A stretch of DNA of 64,000 nucleotides from Flavobacteriales bacterium UBA1694 (GTDB lineage: Bacteria > Bacteroidota > Bacteroidia > Flavobacteriales > Weeksellaceae): NCBI GenBank assembly GCA_002319955.1, contig DCJS01000031.1, forward strand, positions 215 to 64,214, in the 5' to 3' direction. Made by a program: the position numbers and the translations under genes. Position 1 is the first letter of the stretch. Each line of letters opens with the position of its first letter. Positions 43,186 through 52,186 of the stretch are shown piece after piece. The notes beneath the pieces were generated by a model. The model was not told where the DNA came from. It did not search any database and worked only from the letters and a program-made list of their open reading frames with translations.

Positions 43186-43800
43186 ATGCACATTGCAATC
43201 ACAGGAAATATTGGCGCGGGAAAAACCACGTTAACCACAATGCTCGCTAAACACTACGGCTGGGAAGCGCAGTTTGAAGACGTCGATCACAACCCTTACT
43301 TAGAGGATTTTTATGCCGATATGAGCCAGTGGAGCTTTGCCCTTCAAATTTATTTTCTTGGCAGTCGTTTTCGACAGGTGAAGGAAATTCGCGAAAGTGG
43401 AAAAGACATTGTGCAGGACCGCACCATCTATGAGGACGCCCATATTTTTGCCGAAAACCTCTATGACATGAGTTTACTCACGCAAAGAGACTATGACAAT
43501 TACTTATCGGTATTTAATCTTATGAAGTCTTTTGTGCAGGCGCCCGATCTTCTAATTTACCTAAAGAGCGATGTTCCGAATCTGGTCAAGAAGATTTATA
43601 AGCGGGGCCGGGAGTATGAGGCAAGCATTAGCATCGAGTACCTCTCAAAATTAAATCAGAAATACGAGCATTGGATCGAAAACTACAAAGAAGGCAAACT
43701 TCTTATTATTGAGGTGGATGATCTTGACTTTGTCGAACGTCCACAAGATTTCGGATTCATTTTGGAGCGCATAGAGGCGGAACTTCATGGACTCTTCTAA
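43186..43800 (+). CDS. Deoxynucleoside kinase
   Basis: A 204-residue kinase of the dNK/dGK family. The P-loop is ITGNIGAGKTTLTTML, and VQDRTIYEDAHIFAENLY is the family signature with the catalytic 'DR.iyED'. LLIYLKSDV and the lid segment YKRGREYEASISIEYL follow. It phosphorylates deoxynucleosides in salvage; specificity cannot be told by eye. The frame is open to a TTG at 43144; the ATG at 43186 starts at the first strand of the domain and is preferred. The ArsC-like gene follows 20 bases later. Confidence 0.9.
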   Translation: MHIAITGNIGAGKTTLTTMLAKHYGWEAQFEDVDHNPYLEDFYADMSQWSFALQIYFLGSRFRQVKEIRESGKDIVQDRTIYEDAHIFAENLYDMSLLTQRDYDNYLSVFNLMKSFVQAPDLLIYLKSDVPNLVKKIYKRGREYEASISIEYLSKLNQKYEHWIENYKEGKLLIIEVDDLDFVERPQDFGFILERIEAELHGLF

Positions 43801-43820
43801 CCCCTACAAAACCCTAAATT

Positions 43821-44168
43821 ATGGTAAAGATTTTACATAACAACTCCTGTTCAAAATCCAGAGGCGTGCTTGAGTATTTGGATGAAAATGGGGTGGAATT
43901 TGAAGTGATTGATATCATAAGCGATCCTTTGTCCGTGCTTGAATTAACCACGCTGCTAAAGAAGCTGGATAAAAAGCCCTTAGATCTAGTTCGCAAAAAC
44001 GAACCCCTTTATAAAAGTGTTTATGCAGATAAGACCCTTACCGATGAGGAGTGGATCGAGGTTCTATCGAAAAATCCAAACTTAATTGAGCGTCCAATAC
44101 TAATCAAAGGGGCCCTGGCCATGGTCGCCAGACCGATCGAAAATGCGAAATACTTTATCGAAGGCTAA
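43821..44168 (+). CDS. Arsenate reductase-like protein (ArsC, glutaredoxin-type)
   Basis: A 115-residue protein of the ArsC/Spx fold. ILHNNSCSKSRGVLEYL carries the catalytic cysteine. The three arginines that bind arsenate in ArsC have counterparts in DLVRKNEPLYKS, IERPILI and VARPIENA, so the active site appears complete. There is no arsB or acr3 nearby, so a general thiol-reductase role remains possible. Probably cotranscribed with the deoxynucleoside kinase. Confidence 0.82.
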   Translation: MVKILHNNSCSKSRGVLEYLDENGVEFEVIDIISDPLSVLELTTLLKKLDKKPLDLVRKNEPLYKSVYADKTLTDEEWIEVLSKNPNLIERPILIKGALAMVARPIENAKYFIEG

Positions 44169-44173
44169 TGCCT

Positions 44174-44485
44174 CTATAACATCATGACGCCTGGAATTTT
44201 TGAGACTTCTTTATAGAGCTCAATTACCTGATTGGCATCCATTACAAAGGCTAAAATACTCGCGGAAATATACTTTTTGTTTGAACTCTCACGCGTCGAA
44301 ATCGTGTAATTTATTTTATCAAAAACCTGATAGAGTTCCGTGAGCTTTGCGTGATCGTTCGGGAAGATGAATTTATAGAGATAGTCTTCTGGAAAGTTAT
44401 GTGCGGTCTCCAGACGCGCATGTAAGTTGGTATAGAATTCCTCGGCGAATATGCCTTTGTCAATTGGGTTAGTGGGTTGGTCCAT
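44174..44485 (-). CDS. DUF493 (YbeD-like) protein
   Basis: A 103-residue protein matching the DUF493/YbeD family, an ACT-like fold. It shows FPEDYLYKFIFPND, then TISTRESSNKKYISASILAFV and a C-terminal EVSKIPGVMML. The N-terminal ~20 residues are an extension seen in Bacteroidota relatives. Function unknown; E. coli YbeD sits beside lipoate genes, but no such gene is here. Confidence 0.77.
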   Translation of the reverse strand: MDQPTNPIDKGIFAEEFYTNLHARLETAHNFPEDYLYKFIFPNDHAKLTELYQVFDKINYTISTRESSNKKYISASILAFVMDANQVIELYKEVSKIPGVMML

Positions 44486-44549
44486 AGCGTTTTTTCAGTC
44501 GTCTAACGTTTGGTAATTTATAAAAATTAATTAAAGATACGCTTATTTG

Positions 44550-45233
44550 TTATTTCGTGTTTTGAAGCGCGTTGAGTAATTGGTAAGAGTTTTGAGCCTC
44601 ATGGTTTTCGATAATCTTAAATAAGCCCTCAACCATTTGCTGGGAGGCGAGTTTGCTAAGTCCACCAGAGGCCAAATTGAGGTTCTGATTGCCCGTTCCT
44701 AGTAGGCCTCCAAGTAAATTATTCCCTTGAAGCGCTAAATTAAGACTTTTCACAATACCGAACTCGTTGAGCTTTTCATCTACTTTGGGCTGAATCGCCA
44801 GTAAAAGCTGGTCTGCTGTTTTTTCTTTTAACAGTCTTGTGGCCGCCCCTTTCCCGCCATTGGCTACGCGCATGACATCTTCGGTGGTTAAACTGTTAAC
44901 CGCATTTCTTAGTATGGGTTCAGCTGTTTGAACGGTATAGGCCGCTGCCAGGGCGATGTATTCGCGCTCTTGCGTCACCAAATTTGGTGCAATACGTTCT
45001 AGAACTGAGTTGATTTCTCTCAAGGGTTTAGGAAGTGCCTGGTCGATAAGGTCGTTTTGTAAGAAGGCATTTTTATCTGAAAAAATTCCCACACCTTTTG
45101 TAATACCGCCAAGAAGAACCTGTTTTAGAACGGAGAGTCCAATACCGGTTGTGGCAAGGGCTAAACAGGATTGTGTAAGGGCTCCTAAGGAAGCGACAGC
45201 CATGGTCGCTACAAAGACAGTTTTTGCTTTCAT
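44550..45233 (-). CDS. DUF4197 lipoprotein
   Basis: A 227-residue protein. The signal ends in a lipobox-like LTQSC, and the mature part is helical with DUF4197 features: LKQVLLGGITKGVGIFS near the start, ALPKPLREINSVLERIAPNL, LTTEDVMRVANGGKGAATRL and QPKVDEKLNEFGIVKSLNL. Function is unknown. There are few acidic residues after the cysteine, which hints at an inner leaflet or periplasm-facing lipoprotein. It is divergent from the susC-like gene. Confidence 0.8.
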   Translation of the reverse strand: MKAKTVFVATMAVASLGALTQSCLALATTGIGLSVLKQVLLGGITKGVGIFSDKNAFLQNDLIDQALPKPLREINSVLERIAPNLVTQEREYIALAAAYTVQTAEPILRNAVNSLTTEDVMRVANGGKGAATRLLKEKTADQLLLAIQPKVDEKLNEFGIVKSLNLALQGNNLLGGLLGTGNQNLNLASGGLSKLASQQMVEGLFKIIENHEAQNSYQLLNALQNTK

Positions 45234-45360
45234 AAGTTGAATTTTTTTAGGACCTAAGGGCGCACCTTTTGTCGTGCGTAGTCTTTCAAATATTGCGCCA
45301 AGTTCGAAGGGCCTTCTCTCAAAGGCATTTCTGAGACTGTGTAATAATAAATGTTAAGTA

Positions 45361-45394
45361 TTTGCTAATATATACTAAATAATCTCTAAATTTG
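45361..45394 (+). promoter_or_regulatory. Promoter of the SusC/SusD locus
   Basis: TTTG (45361-45364), 22 bases, then TAAATTTG (45387-45394). The start would be near 45401, leaving a leader of about 56 bases. The -7 box lies inside a near-palindrome (ATCTCTAAATTTGAGAT). Confidence 0.67.
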
Positions 45395-45402
45395 AGATAA
45401 TA

Positions 45403-45416
45403 AACGCACGTGCGTT
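45403..45416 (+). promoter_or_regulatory. Palindromic operator candidate at the SusC/SusD promoter
   Basis: A perfect 14-base palindrome, AACGCACGTGCGTT, sits immediately downstream of the predicted start point. Its even length and central CG fit operators of LacI-family repressors. A repressor here would block transcription from the start site. No regulator gene lies in the locus. Confidence 0.5.
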
Positions 45417-45456
45417 AAGTATCCCAAAGGAGAGAAATAAATAAAATCCTAATAGT

Positions 45457-48264
45457 ATGAAAAACAGCAATCTAAAGTTTCCGTGCCTAATTGCCGCCTT
45501 TTACTTTGGTATCAGTGTGCAGGCTCAGACGACTCAAGATTCGGTTCGAGAGAACCAAATCGAGGAAGTCGTAATGATTGGATATGGTAGCCGTAAAAAA
45601 GTGGACAATACGGCCGCAATTAGCTCCATTAATGCAGAAGAGGTTAGTAAAACCAAAGTTTTAAATGCAACGCAGGCCATTCAAGGTAAAGCTGCTGGTG
45701 TGAATGTTACCGCTTCCGATCTTCCAGGCTCAACGCCTTCGATCGTGATACGTGGTTTAGGAACTGCCCTTGGTGGACGAGAACCTCTTTATGTGGTTGA
45801 TGGAATGATGGTGGGTGGAATTTCAAACATTAACACAAATGACATTCTGACGTATGACATCTTAAAAGATGCCTCAGCCCTTGCAATCTACGGGAATAGA
45901 GGGGCCAATGGGGTGATTATCATTACCACAAAGTCCGGCCGTGGCCGTGGGATTTCAGTGGAGTACGACGGCTTTATTGGCGTTCGTTCCCCGCTTCGTA
46001 AAGTGAAAATGGCTGGAAGCAACCTGTTTTCGTACTATACGAATACCGCCCTAGGTTCGACGAAATTTTCCCAGGACCAACCCGTGAATACCGATTGGTT
46101 CGATGAGATAACGCGTCAGGGAGTTTATAATCAGCATAATGTCTCGGTATCCGGATCCTCCGAAAGCGCTAAGTACTTTTTTAGTGCCAGTAATTACGAT
46201 GAAAAAGCCATTCTTGAAGGCTCAGATTACAACCGAACAACGCTTCGTACGAATAACGAATTTAAGATTAACCCAAACATTACGCTAACCCAAACCATGA
46301 GTGTCGCCTTTTTTAATGTGACGCCTAAACCACTTGGAGCCTTCACTACGGCCTATAAGCAGTCGCCTATGGTCCCCGTGCGTTTTCCAAATGGCCAATG
46401 GGGGGTTCCTTATGTAGGAGCAGATGGGTTTGCTGGCGTGCAGGGCTCGTCCTTTAATAATGTAGGGAATCCAGTTAGCCAACTCTTTTTCAACGATGAG
46501 CAGCAGCGTAGCATGCAACTTCAAGGAAGCGTAAAGCTTGACGTTAAGTTTGCAAAATATTTCACCTACACAGGCCAATTCTCTGGACAGTATAACAATG
46601 GTAAATCCTATAATTACGCTGATTCACGAGAAATTTGGCTTGCAGCCGATCCTTCAAGAACGGAGTCCCAATACAGTGCAGCCGATCCAATTAATAGGCT
46701 AACCAACAACAGCTACACAAACTTTAATTGGGCCGTGACCAATTTTGTAACCTTTGCTAAGCAATTTGGGCTACACGATGTTGAGGCTACAGTCGGAACT
46801 GAAACCACAATAAATGATGGTCAGGAGAGCATAGCCTTTACAAGGCAAAACGTCCTACCTAATAGGAATTATTGGGATCTCGGTGGAGCTAATTATGCCG
46901 ATGATAATTTAACATCCCTTACCAGCGTAAAAGCAAACGACGCCAACACGTTATCCTTTTTTGCCAGAGCACAGTATAAATACAATGACAAGTACCTTCT
47001 TACCGCAACGGTTCGTCGGGACGGATCCTCCCAATTTTCAGATGACCGCAAATGGGGAACCTTCCCATCCTTTGGAGCGGGCTGGGTGATTTCAAAAGAA
47101 GAGTTCCTTCAGGAAAGCGCTTTTGATTTATTGAAAATCCGTGGAGGCTGGGGCCGCCTTGGAAACCAAAATGTGCCGCTAAATTTCTTACCCTTTGCGA
47201 CGGGCGAGAACATGAATTATTACTTTAACGGTCTCACCAATGGTGGAGGTACCACGATAAACCAACTTTACGATCCATTACTTTCATGGGAGATTGTAGA
47301 GGGAAGTAACGTTGGGCTTGACTTCGAGGTTTTATCCAGACGCTTGAGTGGAACCTTTGATGTGTACCAAAAAGTCACAGACAACCTGATTCTACAGGCC
47401 ACACCGATCTCCACATCCGGATTAGAGATTGCGGGGTATTCACACCTTGGGCAAGTCACCAACAAAGGTCTTGAAGCCTCTCTAGGCTGGAAGGACCGTG
47501 TGGGACAAGATTTCTCGTATAGTATTGGTGTGAATTACTCGTACAATAAGAATGAGGTAAATCGATTAGCTTCTGAGAATGTAAATGATATTAATGGGGG
47601 TGGTCTTGGAAATGGCCAGTGGACCAAACTACTTAATGAAGAAGCCGTTGGTCAGCCCATTGGAAGTTTCTACTTGTGGGAGGTTGCCGGTTATGATCAA
47701 GACGGTAAGGTGATGTATGTGGACCACAATAATAATGGCGTGACTGGGGCCTCGGATTCAGGAGACCGTAAGTTCTTTGGTTCTTACATTCCAAAATCAA
47801 ACGTGGGAATTAACCTAGGTCTTAATTATAAAAACATAGATTTCTCCGTCAATGGCTATGGGGCATTTGGTGGTGTGGTTTACAATGGGAAGAAAGCCCA
47901 AAGATTCTCTGGTGAAAACATCGAGTACGATGTGGCTAGCGATTTTTGGACCCCTGAAACGCCAGGAGCCGCAAATCCTAAGCCGTTCAATAGTGTGCCG
48001 CTTGCTTCAAATTATTATTTAGAAAGTGGCGATTACTTTAGGATCAATAATGTGACCCTTGGGTATACGCTGAAAAACGTCGTAGACTATGTATCGGGTA
48101 TTCGATTTTATGTCAATGCCATTAACCCGTTCGTTTTCCAGAAGTTCTCTGGATTCTCGCCGGAACTTTCTGGGGATGGAAATCCTTATGGAAATGCAGG
48201 AATTGAACTGGATGCCTACCCGACACTTCGGTCGTTTGTTTTCGGTGTAAATATTAAATTTTAA
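45457..48264 (+). CDS. SusC/RagA-like TonB-dependent transporter
   Basis: A 935-residue outer-membrane transporter. After a signal peptide (YFGISVQAQ) it goes almost directly into a TonB-box-like segment QIEEVVMIGYGSRKK. The plug domain follows (SIVIRGLGTALGGREPLYVVDG and GVIIITTKSG), then the barrel, ending in phenylalanine (FVFGVNIKF). The usual N-terminal carboxypeptidase-like beta-sandwich of ~75-100 residues is absent. It would import oligosaccharides with the SusD-like lipoprotein encoded 10 bases downstream. As first gene of the locus it is controlled by the promoter and palindrome upstream. Confidence 0.92.
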   Translation: MKNSNLKFPCLIAAFYFGISVQAQTTQDSVRENQIEEVVMIGYGSRKKVDNTAAISSINAEEVSKTKVLNATQAIQGKAAGVNVTASDLPGSTPSIVIRGLGTALGGREPLYVVDGMMVGGISNINTNDILTYDILKDASALAIYGNRGANGVIIITTKSGRGRGISVEYDGFIGVRSPLRKVKMAGSNLFSYYTNTALGSTKFSQDQPVNTDWFDEITRQGVYNQHNVSVSGSSESAKYFFSASNYDEKAILEGSDYNRTTLRTNNEFKINPNITLTQTMSVAFFNVTPKPLGAFTTAYKQSPMVPVRFPNGQWGVPYVGADGFAGVQGSSFNNVGNPVSQLFFNDEQQRSMQLQGSVKLDVKFAKYFTYTGQFSGQYNNGKSYNYADSREIWLAADPSRTESQYSAADPINRLTNNSYTNFNWAVTNFVTFAKQFGLHDVEATVGTETTINDGQESIAFTRQNVLPNRNYWDLGGANYADDNLTSLTSVKANDANTLSFFARAQYKYNDKYLLTATVRRDGSSQFSDDRKWGTFPSFGAGWVISKEEFLQESAFDLLKIRGGWGRLGNQNVPLNFLPFATGENMNYYFNGLTNGGGTTINQLYDPLLSWEIVEGSNVGLDFEVLSRRLSGTFDVYQKVTDNLILQATPISTSGLEIAGYSHLGQVTNKGLEASLGWKDRVGQDFSYSIGVNYSYNKNEVNRLASENVNDINGGGLGNGQWTKLLNEEAVGQPIGSFYLWEVAGYDQDGKVMYVDHNNNGVTGASDSGDRKFFGSYIPKSNVGINLGLNYKNIDFSVNGYGAFGGVVYNGKKAQRFSGENIEYDVASDFWTPETPGAANPKPFNSVPLASNYYLESGDYFRINNVTLGYTLKNVVDYVSGIRFYVNAINPFVFQKFSGFSPELSGDGNPYGNAGIELDAYPTLRSFVFGVNIKF

Positions 48265-48274
48265 TTTGAAAGTC

Positions 48275-49741
48275 ATGAAAAAGAAACTCATATTAGTATC
48301 CGCTATAGCGGCCTTGGCTTTTACAGCCAATAGCTGTCGGACCGATTCATTAGACGTCACACCGACCTCTAATATTTCCACACAAGATTTATCTCTATTT
48401 AATAATAACGAAGGAGCCGAAGGGTTTTCAAATTCAGTCTATGCCAAATTCCTGGACTGGAATTTAAGCTCCTTTGCTTGGGTCGGAATCACCAATATTA
48501 TTAGTGATGACGCCGATAAAGGCTCCTCTCCCGGAGATGCGGGAGGCGACAAAGATCTTTTAGATAAACTTGATATCACCGCCACAGGTAGTTCCTTTAA
48601 TGACGTGTGGCAAGGCTCCTACCAAGGGATAAACCGTGCGAATCAAGCCCTTGAATACATTCCACAACTGGACAAAGCTGATGCAGCGCTTCGTGAGCGC
48701 CTTGTGGGTGAGGTGAAATTCCTTAGAGCCTTTTTATATTTCAATTTAGTCAGAGGCTGGGGCGGCGTTCCAATCGTTGACCATGTGCCGAGTCCAGCGC
48801 TTGAAGAAGACCGAGCCATGCTTTTGACGCGTAAATCTGCTGAAGAAGTTTATGCTTTTATAATTCAGGATCTTGAGGCTGCCGCGGCGGTACTTCCATC
48901 AAAAGGAGCTTACAGCGGAAATAACGTTGGAAGAGCAACCAAAGGTGCGGCCAATGCGCTTTTGGCCAAAGTTTATCTCTACCAGAAGAACTGGCAAAAG
49001 GCACTAGACCATGCAAACTTAGTGACGGGCTACGGTCTTACTGAGGATTTCGGGGATATTTATAAAATATCCGGTGAAAACAATCAGGAATCCATTTTTG
49101 AAATTCAAGGCACCGGAGGCCCTGGAGAGCCAGGAATTCAGCAGTATTCCCAAACTCAGGGCGCAAGAGGCGCTGGAGGCTGGGGTTGGGGCTTTGGAAC
49201 GCCTTCGCAAAATCTAGTCGATGCCTTTGATGAGGCTGGCGACACAGAAAGGCGCGATGCCACCATCATATTTAGAAATTCAACTCTTTATGATGGTCGA
49301 ATAATCCCAAGTACGGTTGAGAATCCGTATTACAATTACAAGGCTTATTCTTCCAATTATACAGGTGCTGACGATTCGGATACGAACATCCGTTACCTAA
49401 GGTATTCTGAAGTTCTATTAATTAAGGCTGAAGCTTTAAATGAATTAGGACAGATAGGTCCTGCCGCTGTGGAACTTAATAAAGTGCGCTTAAGAGCCAA
49501 TTTAGGAGTAAGCACCGCGTCAGGCCAAGGCGCAATGAGAACCGCAATATGGAAAGAAAGACGCCTGGAGCTCGCTTTAGAGCATGACCGCTGGTTTGAT
49601 CTTGTGAGAACGGGTCAGGCGAAAGATGCGATGGCCGCAGACGGTAAAACGTTTATTACCGGCAGACATGAACTTTTTCCAATTCCACAACCTTTTATTA
49701 ACGAGTCAAAAGGGTTAAGTACACCAAATCCAGGGTATTAA
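48275..49741 (+). CDS. SusD/RagB-like surface glycan-binding lipoprotein
   Basis: A 488-residue lipoprotein, signal ending TANSC, mature sequence starting CRTDSLDVTP. N-terminal SusD helices include SSFNDVWQGSYQGINRANQAL and VGEVKFLRAFLYFNLVRGWG (each partly quoted). The C-terminal region has YLRYSEVLLIKAEALNELG and KERRLELALEHDRWFDLVR, all strong SusD/RagB landmarks. It forms the lid of the SusC transporter and binds glycan at the cell surface. The frame opens at a TTG (48266), but the ATG at 48275 begins the signal peptide. Confidence 0.92.
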   Translation: MKKKLILVSAIAALAFTANSCRTDSLDVTPTSNISTQDLSLFNNNEGAEGFSNSVYAKFLDWNLSSFAWVGITNIISDDADKGSSPGDAGGDKDLLDKLDITATGSSFNDVWQGSYQGINRANQALEYIPQLDKADAALRERLVGEVKFLRAFLYFNLVRGWGGVPIVDHVPSPALEEDRAMLLTRKSAEEVYAFIIQDLEAAAAVLPSKGAYSGNNVGRATKGAANALLAKVYLYQKNWQKALDHANLVTGYGLTEDFGDIYKISGENNQESIFEIQGTGGPGEPGIQQYSQTQGARGAGGWGWGFGTPSQNLVDAFDEAGDTERRDATIIFRNSTLYDGRIIPSTVENPYYNYKAYSSNYTGADDSDTNIRYLRYSEVLLIKAEALNELGQIGPAAVELNKVRLRANLGVSTASGQGAMRTAIWKERRLELALEHDRWFDLVRTGQAKDAMAADGKTFITGRHELFPIPQPFINESKGLSTPNPGY

Positions 49742-49759
49742 TTTTTTAATAGTAATCTT

Positions 49760-50740
49760 ATGAAGTATCACAATACATTTAAATACGTGGGAGGCGCTTT
49801 TCTTGGTGTCCTACTACTCTCTGGATGCATGGACAGTATCGACACTGATAATCCAGCCATCCCGTACCCGGCCATTGGGGGCTATGAAAACTCCGATGAC
49901 GTGGCAAGCGCAAATTTAATTACCAAATTAAGTTTCGAGAACAATTTAGCTGATCAAAAGAATGCTGTTTCAGGAGCCGTAGGCACTAAAGTGGCTTATA
50001 CAGCTGGAATCAAAGGGATGGCCTTTAATGGTTCGTCTACTGAATCGCGTTATGCGGTTGGTGAGGGATCTAGCGCTATTATGGGGCTAAAGAGCTTTAC
50101 CGTTGCTTTTTGGATGAAAAGTAACAACTCCGTAGATCCGAATCCTCCAGGAATTGGCAAAGGGGCTCAAGGTATTTTTTCGGTCGTTCGCCCAACGGAA
50201 TTCTGGGGAGGCCTTAATGTATTTATTGAAAATCCAGACAGCTCCAAACCAGACCGAATTCGTTTAAAACTTAGCGTTGAGAACGGGCGTACTGGTGTGA
50301 ATTGGAAAGGCCAGGGTGTGATTGCGAATTTAGACGGCTATAAAGGCAAATGGGTTCACATGACCTTCGTTTATAATGCAAAAGAAAGCCGCTGTTACGT
50401 CTATCAGGACGGCGAACCAGCTAAGAATTTAGACGGGTTTGCGTATTCTCCAGCAGGCGGAGCCCTTAGTGGGTATGCCTCTTGGTTTGCAGACGATCCG
50501 GGCGGGATTGACAATCCTAAATCAACCGCCGGGTATGGGGATTTAGAAATGGTTGGAACCAACGGGAAACTTGTTTTTGGATCCCACCCATTTGAAACAG
50601 ATCCGCCGTTAAATAACGGTTCGCAGCAAGATTGGGCCACGAGTTTTGCCGGACAATTGGATGAGTTTAGACTCTACAATGCCGCTTTAACTGCGCCTGA
50701 CGTCATCGCGCTTTACAAGCTCGAAAAGGACGGAAGATAA
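49760..50740 (+). CDS. LamG-domain surface lipoprotein (SusE-position glycan binder)
   Basis: A 326-residue lipoprotein. The lipobox is LLLSGC and the mature part begins CMDSIDTDNP, an acidic start expected for surface export. One concanavalin-like LamG domain follows, with KLSFENNLADQKN, IKGMAFNGSST, FTVAFWMKSN, WVHMTFVYNAKESRCYVYQD and the C-terminal GQLDEFRLYNAALTAPDV. The position after SusD is where SusE/SusF-like glycan-binding proteins are usually encoded. It probably captures the polysaccharide; no catalytic residues are evident. Confidence 0.82.
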   Translation: MKYHNTFKYVGGAFLGVLLLSGCMDSIDTDNPAIPYPAIGGYENSDDVASANLITKLSFENNLADQKNAVSGAVGTKVAYTAGIKGMAFNGSSTESRYAVGEGSSAIMGLKSFTVAFWMKSNNSVDPNPPGIGKGAQGIFSVVRPTEFWGGLNVFIENPDSSKPDRIRLKLSVENGRTGVNWKGQGVIANLDGYKGKWVHMTFVYNAKESRCYVYQDGEPAKNLDGFAYSPAGGALSGYASWFADDPGGIDNPKSTAGYGDLEMVGTNGKLVFGSHPFETDPPLNNGSQQDWATSFAGQLDEFRLYNAALTAPDVIALYKLEKDGR

Positions 50741-50748
50741 ACGACTTA

Positions 50749-50775
50749 AAAAAGGGTCCATCGGGCCTTTTTTTT
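50749..50775 (+). terminator. Hairpin with T-run inside the PUL
   Basis: AAAAAAGG and GCCTTTTTTTT flank a short mismatched loop region. It lies between the LamG gene and the first GH144 gene, so it could lower expression of the enzymes relative to SusCD. Confidence 0.5.
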
Positions 50776-50791
50776 ACAAATAAGAATTGAG

Positions 50792-52183
50792 ATGAAAAAA
50801 GCACTACTCGGACTCCTGACTGTTATTTATATCACTGTTTCTTGCAGTGGTGGCGGGGATGATCCGCGTGGTGGCGGCACACCGCTACCCACACCGCCTG
50901 AACCAGAGCCCTTAACCTATACGGATACGGAACTCCTTGATCTTGTCCAAAAGCAGACGCTGAATTATTTTTGGGACTATGCAGAATCCCATTCAAAACT
51001 AGCACGCGAACGCTACCATACAGACATCCCAAGTTTAGATCAAAACGTCGTCACGACGGGCGGCTCTGGATTTGGCCTGTTAACGCTGCTCGTAGGAATT
51101 GAAAGGGGGCTTGTTCCAAGATCTGAGGCCGTGAGTCGCCTAAGTACAGCGCTTAACTTTCTGGAGAATGCGGAGCGTTTCCACGGGGCTTGGCCCCACT
51201 GGATTGATGGGGCCACGGGCGCTGTTAAGCCTTTTAGTCCCGATGATAATGGCGGCGATTTGGTTGAAACGGCCTTTTTAGTCCAAGGCCTGATCTGTGT
51301 GCGTGAATACTTTAAAGACTCTTCAATCGCCACGGAGAAAAACCTAGCCATCAAGGCAGATGATCTTTGGAAAGGCGTTGAGTGGGACTGGTATACTCAG
51401 GGCCAAAATAGTCTGTATTGGCACTGGTCAAAGACGGTTGGATTTCAAATGAATATGAAACTTCAAGGGTTCGACGAAACGTTAATAACCTATGTTTTGG
51501 CAGCGAGTTCGCCTACCCATCCTATTTCCAAGCAGGTTTATACTGAGGGTTGGGCTCGAAGCGGGGGAATTAAGAGTTCAGGCTCCCAGTATGGGATCCC
51601 TCTTGTGGTTAACCACAACGGGCACTCAGGGACTGTTGGTCCTATGTTTTGGTCGCACTATTCCTTTTTGGCTCTCGATCCTAGAGGGCTCTCGGATGAG
51701 TTTGTAAATTACGGGAATGCTGTGGTGAACCATACAAAAATAATGTATCAGTATGCGCTGACCAATCCAAAAGGGTTCGCCGGCTACGGTAGTAAAAATT
51801 GGGGACTTACCGCAAGTTATTCGAGAAATAGTGATGGATCCACCGGGTATAGTGCCCATTCGCCTCTGAATGATCTTGGTGTAATTTCCCCTACGGCCGC
51901 TCTCTCAAGTATGCCTTATATGCCAAGTGAAAGTATGCAAATGCTTCGGTTTCTTTATAATGAGAAGAAGGCACTTTATGTCGGTGAGGCTGGCCCTTAC
52001 GATGCGTTTAGTGCGGCGTACAATTGGGTTACACCAAGGTATTTAGCCATCGATCAAGGCACGATTACACCCATGGTTGAGAACTATAGAACGGGATTTG
52101 TATGGAATCTCTTTATGAAAGCGCCTGAGATTAAGGCGGGATTAAAAAAGCTAGGGTTTTTCTCGACGACCCATAGTTTGTAA
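50792..52183 (+). CDS. GH144-like endo-beta-1,2-glucanase lipoprotein (first copy)
   Basis: A 463-residue lipoprotein. The lipobox is TVSC, followed by the acidic start CSGGGDDPR and a proline-rich linker. The catalytic (alpha/alpha)6-barrel resembles the Pfam 'glucoamylase' domain, now classified as GH144 with endo-beta-1,2-glucanase members. Landmarks are LDLVQKQTLNYFWDYAE, GSGFGLLTLLVGIERGL, AWPHWIDG, DDNGGDLVETAFLVQGL (D152, D156, E159), LGVISPTAALSSMPYMP and DQGTITPMVENYRTG. The D-x3-D-x2-E pattern is where I expect the catalytic acids, based on the characterised Chitinophaga enzyme. The acidic N terminus suggests cell-surface exposure. Confidence 0.85.
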   Translation: MKKALLGLLTVIYITVSCSGGGDDPRGGGTPLPTPPEPEPLTYTDTELLDLVQKQTLNYFWDYAESHSKLARERYHTDIPSLDQNVVTTGGSGFGLLTLLVGIERGLVPRSEAVSRLSTALNFLENAERFHGAWPHWIDGATGAVKPFSPDDNGGDLVETAFLVQGLICVREYFKDSSIATEKNLAIKADDLWKGVEWDWYTQGQNSLYWHWSKTVGFQMNMKLQGFDETLITYVLAASSPTHPISKQVYTEGWARSGGIKSSGSQYGIPLVVNHNGHSGTVGPMFWSHYSFLALDPRGLSDEFVNYGNAVVNHTKIMYQYALTNPKGFAGYGSKNWGLTASYSRNSDGSTGYSAHSPLNDLGVISPTAALSSMPYMPSESMQMLRFLYNEKKALYVGEAGPYDAFSAAYNWVTPRYLAIDQGTITPMVENYRTGFVWNLFMKAPEIKAGLKKLGFFSTTHSL

Positions 52184-52186
52184 CCG

